Made by a program: the position numbers and the translations under genes
In this document: in pieces, positions 1 to 7,675 of the stretch
Numbering within the stretch: the first letter of the stretch is position 1
How the letters are laid out: the number at the start of each line of letters is the position of its first letter
DNA from: Erwinia rhapontici
GTDB taxonomy: Bacteria > Pseudomonadota > Gammaproteobacteria > Enterobacterales > Enterobacteriaceae
Length of the DNA stretch: 64,000 nucleotides
Reading direction: 5' to 3'
Assembly: GCF_012271765.1 (NCBI RefSeq)
Contig: NZ_VRKO01000016.1
Span: forward strand, 496,001-560,000
Notes under the pieces: model-generated
Told to the model about the DNA's origin: nothing
The model's database searches: none
The model's input: only the letters and a program-made list of their open reading frames with translations

Positions 1-451
1 CACAGGAACGTCTTATGTGCTGGATCATCGGGGATGGGGGGACCAGGAAATGCGTTATCAGGATCAGCATCTGCACCTTAAAGCGATCCAGCCAACGGCA
101 TTGATGAAGCGTAAGTCGGCATCAATCACGACATTATCGCGCTCGACCGCTCCGGCTGATATCGCCGAACGACAATGGCGAGAAAGCCGTGGGCTCAATA
201 CGATATTGATGACGTTATTGGCGATTTCGTTAAGCCGTATCAAGCCACGGCAGGGGCGTTTTACCACATTACTGCCCTTAACCCTCGTATTTACCCTTAT
301 TTTTTATGGCGGCAATCTGTGCCGCACACTGGTAGCCAATAGCGCCTTTCCTGTTATTCCGGGCGTCTGGTTTTTGTCCTTACTGATGCTGGCTGGCGTC
401 GTGATACTGATGGCGCGTGACTTTTCGTTATGGCAAAAATTTTTGCGATGA
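1..451 (+). CDS. LptF-like YjgP/YjgQ-family lipid permease, C-terminal part only
   Basis: The reading frame is open from the first bases of the window, so the 5' end lies outside it and no start can be assigned. The visible ~149 residues have a basic stretch (LSRIKPRQGRF) followed by two hydrophobic segments, the pattern of the last two transmembrane helices of YjgP/YjgQ (LptF/LptG) permeases. The stop overlaps the start of a second permease of the same family in an ATGA arrangement, as in lptF-lptG pairs. In the family these proteins form the membrane half of an ABC machine that extracts lipopolysaccharide from the inner membrane. This copy is divergent and sits beside sphingolipid genes rather than pepA, so a role in moving a different lipid is an inference. 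Confidence 0.7.
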   Translation, partial: TGTSYVLDHRGWGDQEMRYQDQHLHLKAIQPTALMKRKSASITTLSRSTAPADIAERQWRESRGLNTILMTLLAISLSRIKPRQGRFTTLLPLTLVFTLIFYGGNLCRTLVANSAFPVIPGVWFLSLLMLAGVVILMARDFSLWQKFLR

Positions 452-1527
452 CACTCTTCAGCCGTTATTTACTGCGTCATGTCTTTACCGGATTTGCGGC
501 TGCAGCAGGATTGCTCATTCCGCTTTTTACTACGTTTAACCTGATTAGTGAGCTGGATGATGTCACACCGGGTGGATACCACTGGACTCAGGCCATTCTG
601 GTGGTGTTGATGACTCTGCCCAGAAGCCTGATTGATATGGGGCCATTTATTGCGCTGCTCGGTGGGATCGTAGGATTAGGACTGCTTTCTAAAAACCTGG
701 AGTTAACGGCGATGCGAACGGTGGGTTTTTCCATCTTTAACATCGCCATGGCAATGGTGTGTGCCGGATTGATTTTGACCCTGGCTCTCAGCACAGTTGA
801 TGAATGGGGGGCCTCGCCCTTACAGCAACGCGCAATTCAACTGAAAAGCAGCGCTATTTCCCCGGAGGCGAATAGCGATAATACCCAAAACAGGCTGTGG
901 GCCAGGCGCAATGATGAGTTTGCTACGGTAAAAAACCTGGATAAACATCATCAACCGCTGGGTGTTGAAATATTTTCCTACCAGAAAGATCTCTCGCTGC
1001 AATCCTACATTTATGCCGAACACGCCACCATTCTGGATAATGGAATATGGATTCTGCATGATGTTTATCAAAAGAAATGGCGGCACGGAAAAGAAGAGGT
1101 TAGCAGGCTGGATACGCTGCCCTGGGCCTCTCTTTTTTCTCATATCAGCCTGACTGAACTGACTATGCCCGCTAACAGCTTCTCCATCAGACAGCTCTGT
1201 CGTTATATTCGCTACCTGCAAGATACGCATCAGCCCAGTCAGGAATTTGCTATTGCCCTGTGGCAGAAACTGGGAAGACCTATTTTAACGCTTGCCATGA
1301 TATTACTGGCGATCCCCTTCACCTTTAGCCTCCCTCGCTCGCCAGGCTTGGGAAGCCGTTTAGCCACCGGTGTTATTGTGGGGCTACTGGCCTGGATCAC
1401 CGATCAAATCATCATCAACTTAGGGATATTACTCTCACTGAATGCACCGCTAATGACAGTGGCACCGCCTGTATTACTGTTGATCCTCGCCCTGTTGCTG
1501 GTATATCGCTTTGATCAACGGCATTAG
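448..1527 (+). CDS. LptG-like YjgP/YjgQ-family lipid permease
   Basis: A 359-residue protein of about the length of LptG. The ATG at 448 overlaps the TGA of the upstream permease (ATGA) and is preferred to the in-frame ATG at 430. Three hydrophobic segments occupy residues ~1-125, a large hydrophilic periplasmic region residues ~130-255, and three helices residues ~270-355. This 3+3 topology with a central beta-jellyroll domain is that of LptF/LptG. The motif LLSKNLELTAMRTVGFS matches the cytoplasmic coupling helix region of LptG. It is not the housekeeping lptG: the sequence is strongly diverged from my recollection of E. coli LptG and the neighbour is the sphingolipid cluster, read convergently 18 bp away. 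A lipid export role is likely, and sphingolipid as the substrate is inference. No terminator is evident in the short gap to spt. Confidence 0.8.
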   Translation: MTLFSRYLLRHVFTGFAAAAGLLIPLFTTFNLISELDDVTPGGYHWTQAILVVLMTLPRSLIDMGPFIALLGGIVGLGLLSKNLELTAMRTVGFSIFNIAMAMVCAGLILTLALSTVDEWGASPLQQRAIQLKSSAISPEANSDNTQNRLWARRNDEFATVKNLDKHHQPLGVEIFSYQKDLSLQSYIYAEHATILDNGIWILHDVYQKKWRHGKEEVSRLDTLPWASLFSHISLTELTMPANSFSIRQLCRYIRYLQDTHQPSQEFAIALWQKLGRPILTLAMILLAIPFTFSLPRSPGLGSRLATGVIVGLLAWITDQIIINLGILLSLNAPLMTVAPPVLLLILALLLVYRFDQRH

Positions 1528-1545
1528 CCGCAGGGCAAGGGCGTA

Positions 1546-2718
1546 CTAGCGCTTTAGTTCGGCGAATGCCTGAATGATAGTATCGATTTGTGCTTTACTG
1601 TGGGCCGCGCTGACACTGCAGCGCAGTAGCGTTTGACCCGCAGGAGTGGCGGGGGGTAACACCAGGTTGACATAGACATGCTTTTCTATCAGATCGCGCC
1701 AGAAACGCAGACCTTCTTCTTTCGACTCCATCACCACCGGGACCACCGGGCTGATGTTGGGGCCAAGCGTGTAACCCCATTTTTTCAGCCCCTGATAGAG
1801 CCGACGCGCATTATCCCAGAGTGTTTCACGCAGCTCCGGATGCTGTGAAATGGTCCTTAAAGAGGAGCGAACAGAGGCTATCGTGGAGGGCGAGGGGGAG
1901 GCGGTGAAGATGTAAGGGCGACTGCTGTAGCGCAGTGCCTCCATGGCCAGCGGACCGGCGGCAAAGCCACCAACGGAAGCCAGACTTTTGCTGAATGTGC
2001 CGGTAATGATATCAACATCCTGCTCAACGCCGAGTGCTTCAGCCAGACCCCGGCCCGTGTGACCCATCACGCCAAAGGAGTGCGCTTCATCGACGATCAG
2101 ATACCCCCCAAGACGGCGTTTAACATCAGCAATGTCAACTAACGGAGCCACATCACCCAACATGCTGTAAATGCCTTCAACAATAATGATGGCTTCGCGC
2201 GCGCGCGCGCCAAGACGCAGCATGCGGCGTTCCAGATCCCGGGCATCATTGTGACGGAACCGAATGATGTCCGCGCCTCCCAGGGTGCACGCATCATAGA
2301 TGCTGGCGTGGCAGTCTGCATCCAGTAACACAACGGCATCGTGATCGGCAAGGGTGCTGATAACACCTAAATTAGCGGTATAACCAGTAGAGAAGACAAT
2401 GGCCGTCGGCCGGTTAAAAAAAGTGGCCAAATCGTGTTCTAATGCCAGATGCGTTCCGTAACTCCCATTCGCCATACGTGAGCCGGTGGTGCCTGTTCCC
2501 TGAGCGGCTAATGCTGCCTGACCGCTCGCGATCGCCTGAGGATTAAATGTCAGGCCCAGATAGTTATTGGTCCCCGCCAGAATAATCTTTTGATGGCCAA
2601 TGCGTCCTTCCGTCGCTGAATAGATTTCATCAATACAGGTGCCGAAAGGACATAACCCGGATGCCTGGACGTGTTCCCGATAGTTTATATTGGGTGCAAA
2701 TTTGTCATAAAGGCCCAT
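1546..2718 (-). CDS. spt: Serine palmitoyltransferase-type alpha-oxoamine synthase
   Basis: PLP enzyme of 390 residues in the AONS/KBL/SPT family, which condenses an amino acid with an acyl thioester. The expected motifs are present: the glycine-rich GTGTTGSRMANGS (~74-86), DEAHSFGVMG with PLP-contacting Asp210 and His213, and TFSKSLASVGG with Schiff-base Lys244. The ATG at 2718 is chosen because GGAG lies about 8 nt upstream; it overlaps the end of the ACP gene by 14 bp, so the two are translationally coupled. Family members also include biotin (BioF), threonine (Kbl) and heme enzymes. The dedicated ACP, acyl-AMP ligase, reductase and GNAT neighbours identify this one as the committed step of sphingoid base synthesis (serine + acyl-ACP to 3-ketosphinganine). 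The assignment rests on context plus motifs. Confidence 0.82.
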   Translation of the reverse strand: MGLYDKFAPNINYREHVQASGLCPFGTCIDEIYSATEGRIGHQKIILAGTNNYLGLTFNPQAIASGQAALAAQGTGTTGSRMANGSYGTHLALEHDLATFFNRPTAIVFSTGYTANLGVISTLADHDAVVLLDADCHASIYDACTLGGADIIRFRHNDARDLERRMLRLGARAREAIIIVEGIYSMLGDVAPLVDIADVKRRLGGYLIVDEAHSFGVMGHTGRGLAEALGVEQDVDIITGTFSKSLASVGGFAAGPLAMEALRYSSRPYIFTASPSPSTIASVRSSLRTISQHPELRETLWDNARRLYQGLKKWGYTLGPNISPVVPVVMESKEEGLRFWRDLIEKHVYVNLVLPPATPAGQTLLRCSVSAAHSKAQIDTIIQAFAELKR

Positions 2719-2965
2719 ACGTTTTCTCCAGGTGAGGAAGTAAAGCATCCCGCAGCTGTTCGGGTGTTCTGACATCCAGCAAAATATTTATCGGAATGGG
2801 AATATCAAATCTGTCTTCTAACATCATTAACAGATCCATGACCTTGATGGACTCCAGGCCCAGTTCATCAATGAGATTGCTGTCAGGATGTATCTCCACG
2901 TCACTGGCGACCATATTCTGCAAACATTGAATAATATAATTCATTACAGCATCATGATTTATCAT
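2705..2965 (-). CDS. acpR: Acyl carrier protein dedicated to sphingolipid synthesis
   Basis: An 86-residue acidic protein with the ACP core motif ELGLESIKVMDLL; Ser39 is the predicted phosphopantetheine attachment site (Leu-Glu-Ser in place of the common Asp-Ser-Leu). It lies between the reductase and serine palmitoyltransferase genes and overlaps the latter by 14 bp. In the Caulobacter ceramide pathway a specialised ACP is loaded by an acyl-ACP/AMP ligase and donates the acyl chain to Spt; the same arrangement here supports that role. An AAGGAA sequence about 11 nt upstream is a plausible ribosome-binding site. It is distinct from the fatty-acid ACP (AcpP), which lies in the fab cluster elsewhere. 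The symbol is used by analogy. Confidence 0.8.
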   Translation of the reverse strand: MINHDAVMNYIIQCLQNMVASDVEIHPDSNLIDELGLESIKVMDLLMMLEDRFDIPIPINILLDVRTPEQLRDALLPHLEKTYGPL

Positions 2966-2994
2966 AGAAATTTAAATTCCTTCTTATCTGATGA

Positions 2995-3906
2995 TTAAAA
3001 GAGTCCTTCACGCAGGGCATGAATCAAACTTATCATCGGGCTCCAGTGAATATGTCGGGACAAACTGAGATGACTTGCAGACCAATCCGGATGGGTTAAT
3101 TCATGAATTTTGCTGCGCGTCAGCATCGGTTCTTTTCCAGAAAGTCTGCTCGACACCTGGCTGATATCAGCCATAAGGTTGAGCACAGGGAAAGGAACTG
3201 TGATTAAGCGCACTCTTCCATTACGCACGTTCTCACCAATCTGTTGTAATCGCTGCCAGCTATAGGAATTACCATCACAGAGCTCATAGGGAAGAGTCGG
3301 CTGTGGTTCGGCGACTAGCCATTGCCCAACGGCCTCTGCTAAATCGCTGACGTGGATGAAAGACAGCCGGGCATCTGATGCTCCCATCCGGGGAAGCACG
3401 CCACGCAAAAGCCAGGTGAACAGCGGTTTGAGTTCTTTGTCGCCGGGGCCGTACACCGCCGTTGGGCGAAATATTCCGAGGGTCATATCCGCCGCTCGGG
3501 CAGTTAACTGCTGTTCTGCAACATATTTGGAATGGGCATACCATGACAAACCAGGGTGGCGGGCAGCCAGAGAAGACATAAATAAGAAACGCTTAATGTG
3601 GCCACTTTTTTTAGCCGCCTGTAGCAGTTGCAGACTGCCGGTGACATTACAGTGAGTAAAGATCGCTTCTTTGTGCCCACGAACCTGGCCCGCACAATGC
3701 ACCACGCTCTCAGCACCGTAAACTAATTCAGAGAGCGCATCGGGGTTATCCAGATCGCCTGTTATCCACGTCAGATTGTTCACTGATGTTTTATCAGCTT
3801 TGCTGCGGGTGAGCGCCCGCACGGCATAACCCCGCGCCAGCAAATTCTCAGCAATATGCCTGCCGATAAAGCCTGTCATGCCGGTGAGGGCGATCGTGAC
3901 GGGCAT
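2995..3906 (-). CDS. cerR: NAD(P)-dependent epimerase/dehydratase, ceramide reductase type
   Basis: An extended-SDR protein of 303 residues with an N-terminal Rossmann motif TGMTGFIG and the catalytic pair YAHSK (Tyr-x3-Lys), followed by a variable substrate domain. The ATG at 3906 is taken as the start, 5 bp after the stop of the acyl-AMP ligase gene; a TTG at 3915 would add three residues. In characterised bacterial sphingolipid loci a protein of this class (CerR) reduces the 3-keto group of the oxidised ceramide. The tight spacing with the ligase and ACP genes makes this the natural assignment, but many extended SDRs look alike by sequence, so substrate identity comes from context. Confidence 0.75.
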   Translation of the reverse strand: MPVTIALTGMTGFIGRHIAENLLARGYAVRALTRSKADKTSVNNLTWITGDLDNPDALSELVYGAESVVHCAGQVRGHKEAIFTHCNVTGSLQLLQAAKKSGHIKRFLFMSSLAARHPGLSWYAHSKYVAEQQLTARAADMTLGIFRPTAVYGPGDKELKPLFTWLLRGVLPRMGASDARLSFIHVSDLAEAVGQWLVAEPQPTLPYELCDGNSYSWQRLQQIGENVRNGRVRLITVPFPVLNLMADISQVSSRLSGKEPMLTRSKIHELTHPDWSASHLSLSRHIHWSPMISLIHALREGLF

Positions 3907-3911
3907 GGCGG

Positions 3912-5660
3912 TCAACCTGCCAGCTTTGCATGCGTGTTGATGGCTTCATTCCGCGCGTTAAGATAGCGTTTCTTCGCCTCCGCACGGGCCGGTTTACCTG
4001 AAGAGGTGCGCGGGAGACTATGCGGTGGCAGCAGTTCAATCCCGACAGTAACGCCAAATTCGCTGTGAATATGCGATGTTAACGTATGGATGATTTGCGC
4101 CCGACGCTCTTCGGAACTGACCCTGCACTGGATTTGCAAAATGATCCGGGCATTCTGATCGTGAGCGGTAACGAAGGCTATTGCATCACCGGAATGAATT
4201 TCTGGCTCCAGCTCGGCAATATATTCAATATCCTGAGGCCATATATTACGGCCCCGGATAATCATCAGGTCTTTCTTACGCCCGGTGACAAACAGGCAAC
4301 CATTGAGCAAATAGCCTAAATCACCCGTATCCATCCATCCTTTAGACTGGATCTCCTGTTGCGATGTGGCATCCTGAAAGTAGCCGCTCATTAAACTGGG
4401 GCCTGAAATAAAAATATTTCCGACTTCACGCTCAGATAACGGAATGCCCGTGTCGCTACGAATCTCGATGCGGTGATGCGGCAGGGCTTTGCCACAATTA
4501 ACAAAGGCCGTGGTTGATTGAGTGTGCGGGCCTGGTGGCACTGCTTTATTCTGATATTCAAGAATGCTACGGTCAACCTTGTCAATCAGCAGGCCTGAGT
4601 TCTCTTCCACGAAGCAGACTGCCAGTGTATTTTCCGCCAATCCATAACAAGGCATAAATGCCTTGCTATTAAAATTAACTTGACTGAAGTGTTGAGCAAA
4701 CAGAGTCAGTTGCTCAGCGGAAATAGGTTCAGCGCCGACACCGGCGATACGCCAACTGGCGAGGTCAATTCCGGCTAATTCTTTATCATTACATCGGCGC
4801 AAGCACAAGTCATAGCCGAAGGGGGGTGCGACAGAAATACTGCAACGATTTTTCGTGATTAATTTTAACCACTGCATCGGACGCATGGCGAAGTCCTGAG
4901 TGCGTAAATAATCGACGGATAGCTGGGTTGCTACTGGCGTCAACAGGAAGCCCACCAGCCCCATATCGTGATAAAACGGTAGCCAGGAAATACAACGGTC
5001 GCCCACCCGTGCGTTGATACCGTTACGGCTTATCACCTGCAGATTAGACATAGCCGCGCGGTGGGTAATCATCACACCACGTGGAAAGCGCGTACTGCCC
5101 GATGTGTACTGGAGATAGGCAATATCATTGGGTGATGGCAGGGGTAATTCGACCTCTTTCTCCGGCAGCTCCTGAAAGTCAGTATTGCTAAGAATATGAA
5201 TGGTCATCGCATCCGTGCAGGCCGGGCGAATCAGGGGCAACCACTCTTCATTACTGATAATAGCAACAGGCTGACAGTTGATTAATAGCGCGTGGAGTTT
5301 CGTAATATAAGAATGACGCTGACCCATTCCCATTGGGACCGCCAGCGGTACGGCAACCAGCCCTGCATACTGGCAGGCAAAGAAAGCCTCGACAAAGCCT
5401 ACCTCCGTCTCAGCAATCAGTGCCACGCGGTCGCCCCGATTAAGATTGAGTGATAACAGGCGTCGCGCTCCTGCAATAGCACGCTGTTTTAGTGAACGAT
5501 ATTCCAGTACAGCTAAGAGCTGATTTCGTCGGTCGTAAAAATTCATTCCGGTGTTTCCCTGGGCTGCGTAATTTAATGCTTCCACCAGACTGGGGAAATC
5601 AGCATGGCGCAGGGGAAGAGAATGGATTGAACTGGTTTCAGACAGATATAATGGATCCAT
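3912..5660 (-). CDS. aasR: Fatty-acyl-AMP ligase / acyl-ACP synthetase of the sphingolipid locus
   Basis: A 582-residue ANL-superfamily adenylating enzyme. The AMP/ATP-binding P-loop motif QYTSGSTRFPRGVMITH is at residues ~184-200, a CYGLAENT motif follows around residue 340, and the ribose-binding DTGDLG and hinge-region GRKKDLMIIRGRN lie near residues ~435-460. The sequence resembles fatty-acyl-AMP ligases more than acyl-CoA synthetases. Such enzymes activate a fatty acid as acyl-adenylate and load it onto a carrier protein, here presumably the small ACP encoded two genes downstream. It is the first gene of the leftward unit aasR-cerR-acpR-spt and follows an AT-rich divergent promoter region shared with the GNAT gene. 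Confidence 0.82.
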   Translation of the reverse strand: MDPLYLSETSSIHSLPLRHADFPSLVEALNYAAQGNTGMNFYDRRNQLLAVLEYRSLKQRAIAGARRLLSLNLNRGDRVALIAETEVGFVEAFFACQYAGLVAVPLAVPMGMGQRHSYITKLHALLINCQPVAIISNEEWLPLIRPACTDAMTIHILSNTDFQELPEKEVELPLPSPNDIAYLQYTSGSTRFPRGVMITHRAAMSNLQVISRNGINARVGDRCISWLPFYHDMGLVGFLLTPVATQLSVDYLRTQDFAMRPMQWLKLITKNRCSISVAPPFGYDLCLRRCNDKELAGIDLASWRIAGVGAEPISAEQLTLFAQHFSQVNFNSKAFMPCYGLAENTLAVCFVEENSGLLIDKVDRSILEYQNKAVPPGPHTQSTTAFVNCGKALPHHRIEIRSDTGIPLSEREVGNIFISGPSLMSGYFQDATSQQEIQSKGWMDTGDLGYLLNGCLFVTGRKKDLMIIRGRNIWPQDIEYIAELEPEIHSGDAIAFVTAHDQNARIILQIQCRVSSEERRAQIIHTLTSHIHSEFGVTVGIELLPPHSLPRTSSGKPARAEAKKRYLNARNEAINTHAKLAG

Positions 5661-6115
5661 AGATTAACAATCACCCTAAAAGAGTAGCCGCGAAAAATAT
5701 TGTTTTTTGTAAAAATCAATATATGTATTCATGCGCTAGTGATTTTGAATTAAATTTTGTGTTGAATTGTAATTTCAGTATCTATTAGCATTGAAAGCCT
5801 CGATTTTTATTAAGATGTCGATTTTGTCATGTGGTTAGTTGCAGCTATTTTGATGGGCTCCCCCCGGGAGGGGTAATGTTCTCATGTCATTGCTCAGCCG
5901 TTATTATGACGACAAGCTTCGATGAAGTGTATGCTTTGTTTAATGTTGACGGCAGGAAGCGCATTAACAGGTAAAAATAGCAATATCTCTTCAAGTGATA
6001 ATTTTTTCATGCCTTAATTAAATTTAAATGCGCGGGTAAATAGCAGTGAAACGCAAGTTTAATGATTTTTTTTCAGGTTACTATTGTTTCTTTTATAGTA
6101 AAGCTTAAGGGTTTT
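5661..6115. promoter_or_regulatory. AT-rich divergent intergenic region of the sphingolipid locus
   Basis: A 455 bp non-coding stretch between the leftward acyl-AMP ligase and the rightward GNAT gene. It is visibly more AT-rich than the flanking genes, with many short A/T runs. A small GC hairpin (CTCCC-CCC-GGGAG) is at 5858-5870. It must hold both promoters, but no specific operator could be identified with confidence. Its composition would suit silencing by H-NS-type proteins; that is inference. Confidence 0.5.
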
Positions 6116-7249
6116 ATGATTTGCATCGAAAAAGTGAAGAATAAGGATGAACGTAAGGTATTCATCACTTTCCCCTCGTTACTCTATCGTGATGATCCTC
6201 ACTGGATAGCCCCCTTATATAGTGAACGCGCAGAGCATCTTTCTAAGAAAAACCCCGCAGCAGAACATATTGAATGGCAGGCGTGGGTGGCTAAGAAAGA
6301 GGGCAGAGTGGTTGGGCGCATCACCGCGCAGGTCGATACCTTACATCGCGAGCGTTATGGGGCTGACACCGGGCATTTTGGCATGATTGAGGCCATTGAC
6401 GATCCCGAGGTGTTTAGCGCGCTGTTTAGCGCGGCAGAGAGCTGGCTGAAGTCGAAGGGCGCACGGAAAATCACCGGGCCTTTTGGACTGAATATCAATC
6501 AGGAGAGTGGGTTGCTTATCGAGGGTTTTGATACACCGCCTTCGACCATGATGCCGCACGGTAAGCCTTATTATGCGAAGGCGCTGGAGCAGCAGGGTTA
6601 TGCCAAAGGCATAGACTTAACGGCCTGGTGGATGCGCCGTACCGATCTGCACTTTTCCCCGTCATTAACCCGCCTGATGGACCAGGTGCGCAAAAAGGTC
6701 ACCATCCGCCGTCTCAACCGTAGTCAGTTTGGTGAAGAGATGCAGATCATGCGGCAGATCTTTAACTCCGGCTGGCAAAACAACTGGGGCTTTGTTCCTT
6801 TTACGCAGCATGAGTTTGCCGTGATGGGCGAGCAGCTTAAGTTTTTGGTCCCTGACGACCTGATCTACATCGCTGAGATCGATGCCAGGCCCTGCGCATT
6901 TATTGTGGGCTTGCCCAATATTAATGAGGCCATCGCAGATTTAAACGGACGTTTATTGCCCTTTGGCTGGGCAAAACTGTTATGGCGCCTGAAAGTGAGC
7001 GGCGTTCGCACCGCGCGCGTGCCGTTGATGGGAGTGCGCCAGGAGTATCAGTTTAGCCGGACAGGACCGGTGATTGCGCTGCTGCTGATTGAGGCGTTAC
7101 GCGATCCTTTTGCCAGGCGCAGGATCGAGGCATTAGAGATGTCGTGGATTCTGGAAACTAACCGCAGTATGTGTTCGATGCTGGAGCGGGTAGGTGCGGT
7201 GCCGTATAAGCGTTATCGGCTGTATGAGAAGGTGTTGAGTGATGTGTAG
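6116..7249 (+). CDS. bcerS: GNAT-fold acyltransferase, bacterial ceramide synthase candidate
   Basis: A 377-residue protein. The ATG at 6116 follows AAGGG at good spacing and is preferred to one at 6062. It resembles a widespread GNAT-superfamily group often annotated as N-acetyltransferase or hypothetical. The N-terminal part has a CoA-type fold with VVGRITAQVD and GPFGLNINQESG, and a second GNAT-like half includes YIAEIDARPCAFIVGLPN and the C-terminal EMSWILETNRSMCSML. In Caulobacter a GNAT-family protein of about this size (bCerS) N-acylates the sphingoid base. Divergent transcription from the ligase-reductase-ACP-Spt operon completes the five-gene set. Low similarity among GNAT proteins means assignment depends strongly on context. 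Confidence 0.7.
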   Translation: MICIEKVKNKDERKVFITFPSLLYRDDPHWIAPLYSERAEHLSKKNPAAEHIEWQAWVAKKEGRVVGRITAQVDTLHRERYGADTGHFGMIEAIDDPEVFSALFSAAESWLKSKGARKITGPFGLNINQESGLLIEGFDTPPSTMMPHGKPYYAKALEQQGYAKGIDLTAWWMRRTDLHFSPSLTRLMDQVRKKVTIRRLNRSQFGEEMQIMRQIFNSGWQNNWGFVPFTQHEFAVMGEQLKFLVPDDLIYIAEIDARPCAFIVGLPNINEAIADLNGRLLPFGWAKLLWRLKVSGVRTARVPLMGVRQEYQFSRTGPVIALLLIEALRDPFARRRIEALEMSWILETNRSMCSMLERVGAVPYKRYRLYEKVLSDV

Positions 7250-7293
7250 AGGGACATCGCTGTGGGTTTTAAACCCCGACTGCATCACGATTT

Positions 7294-7340
7294 CCTGTAG
7301 GGGGAGACCTTCTTTTTCGGTCACCCCGTGCTTGATGGTC
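7294..7340 (+). repeat. Palindromic intergenic element, TGTAGGGG family, copy 1
   Basis: This stretch starts CCTGTAGGGG, continues GAGACC, a T-rich run, CGGTCACCCCGTG, and ends TGATGGTC. It aligns over its whole length with the complements of the elements at 27373-27416 and 18519-18562. The two halves (GACC ... GGTC) can pair around the T-run. It lies just after the GNAT gene. The function is unknown; a terminator-like or REP-like role is possible. Confidence 0.6.
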
Positions 7341-7475
7341 AATACAACAGATTAGGCTGCATCACTGACCGATCAAAACAAAAAGTCAGCTACCACTGGC
7401 GAATACCTGCCATTTTTGTGGCTGCCAGGTTTGCGTCAGGTCTGAGGCCAGTTCGAGCACGCCGGATCGGCAACA

Positions 7476-7517
7476 CCCGCATCCCTGCGGGCCTCGGCAC
7501 GCGACGTCCTGTCGCGT
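7476..7517. repeat. Twin-hairpin element, copy 1
   Basis: Two adjacent perfect hairpins: CCCGC-ATCCCT-GCGGG (7476-7491) and ACGCGAC-GTCCT-GTCGCGT (7499-7517). The same pair of loops (ATCCCT or CTCCCT, then GTCCT) occurs with different but complementary stems in both arms of the inverted repeat at 34803-35490. The rest of 7341-7675 holds no convincing gene. Confidence 0.6.
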
Positions 7518-7675
7518 GACGTCCGGCTTACCTCAAACTGACCCCATCCCCGTAAAAATAGTGCTCGTTGTAAGCTTTAAAACTGCGACGATATGACGTT
7601 TTACAGTAGAACTGGAAGGTATAGTGTAGTGGGTTTAAATATTTGATTTAATTAAAAATAAAAAGTTTTTAGGTA

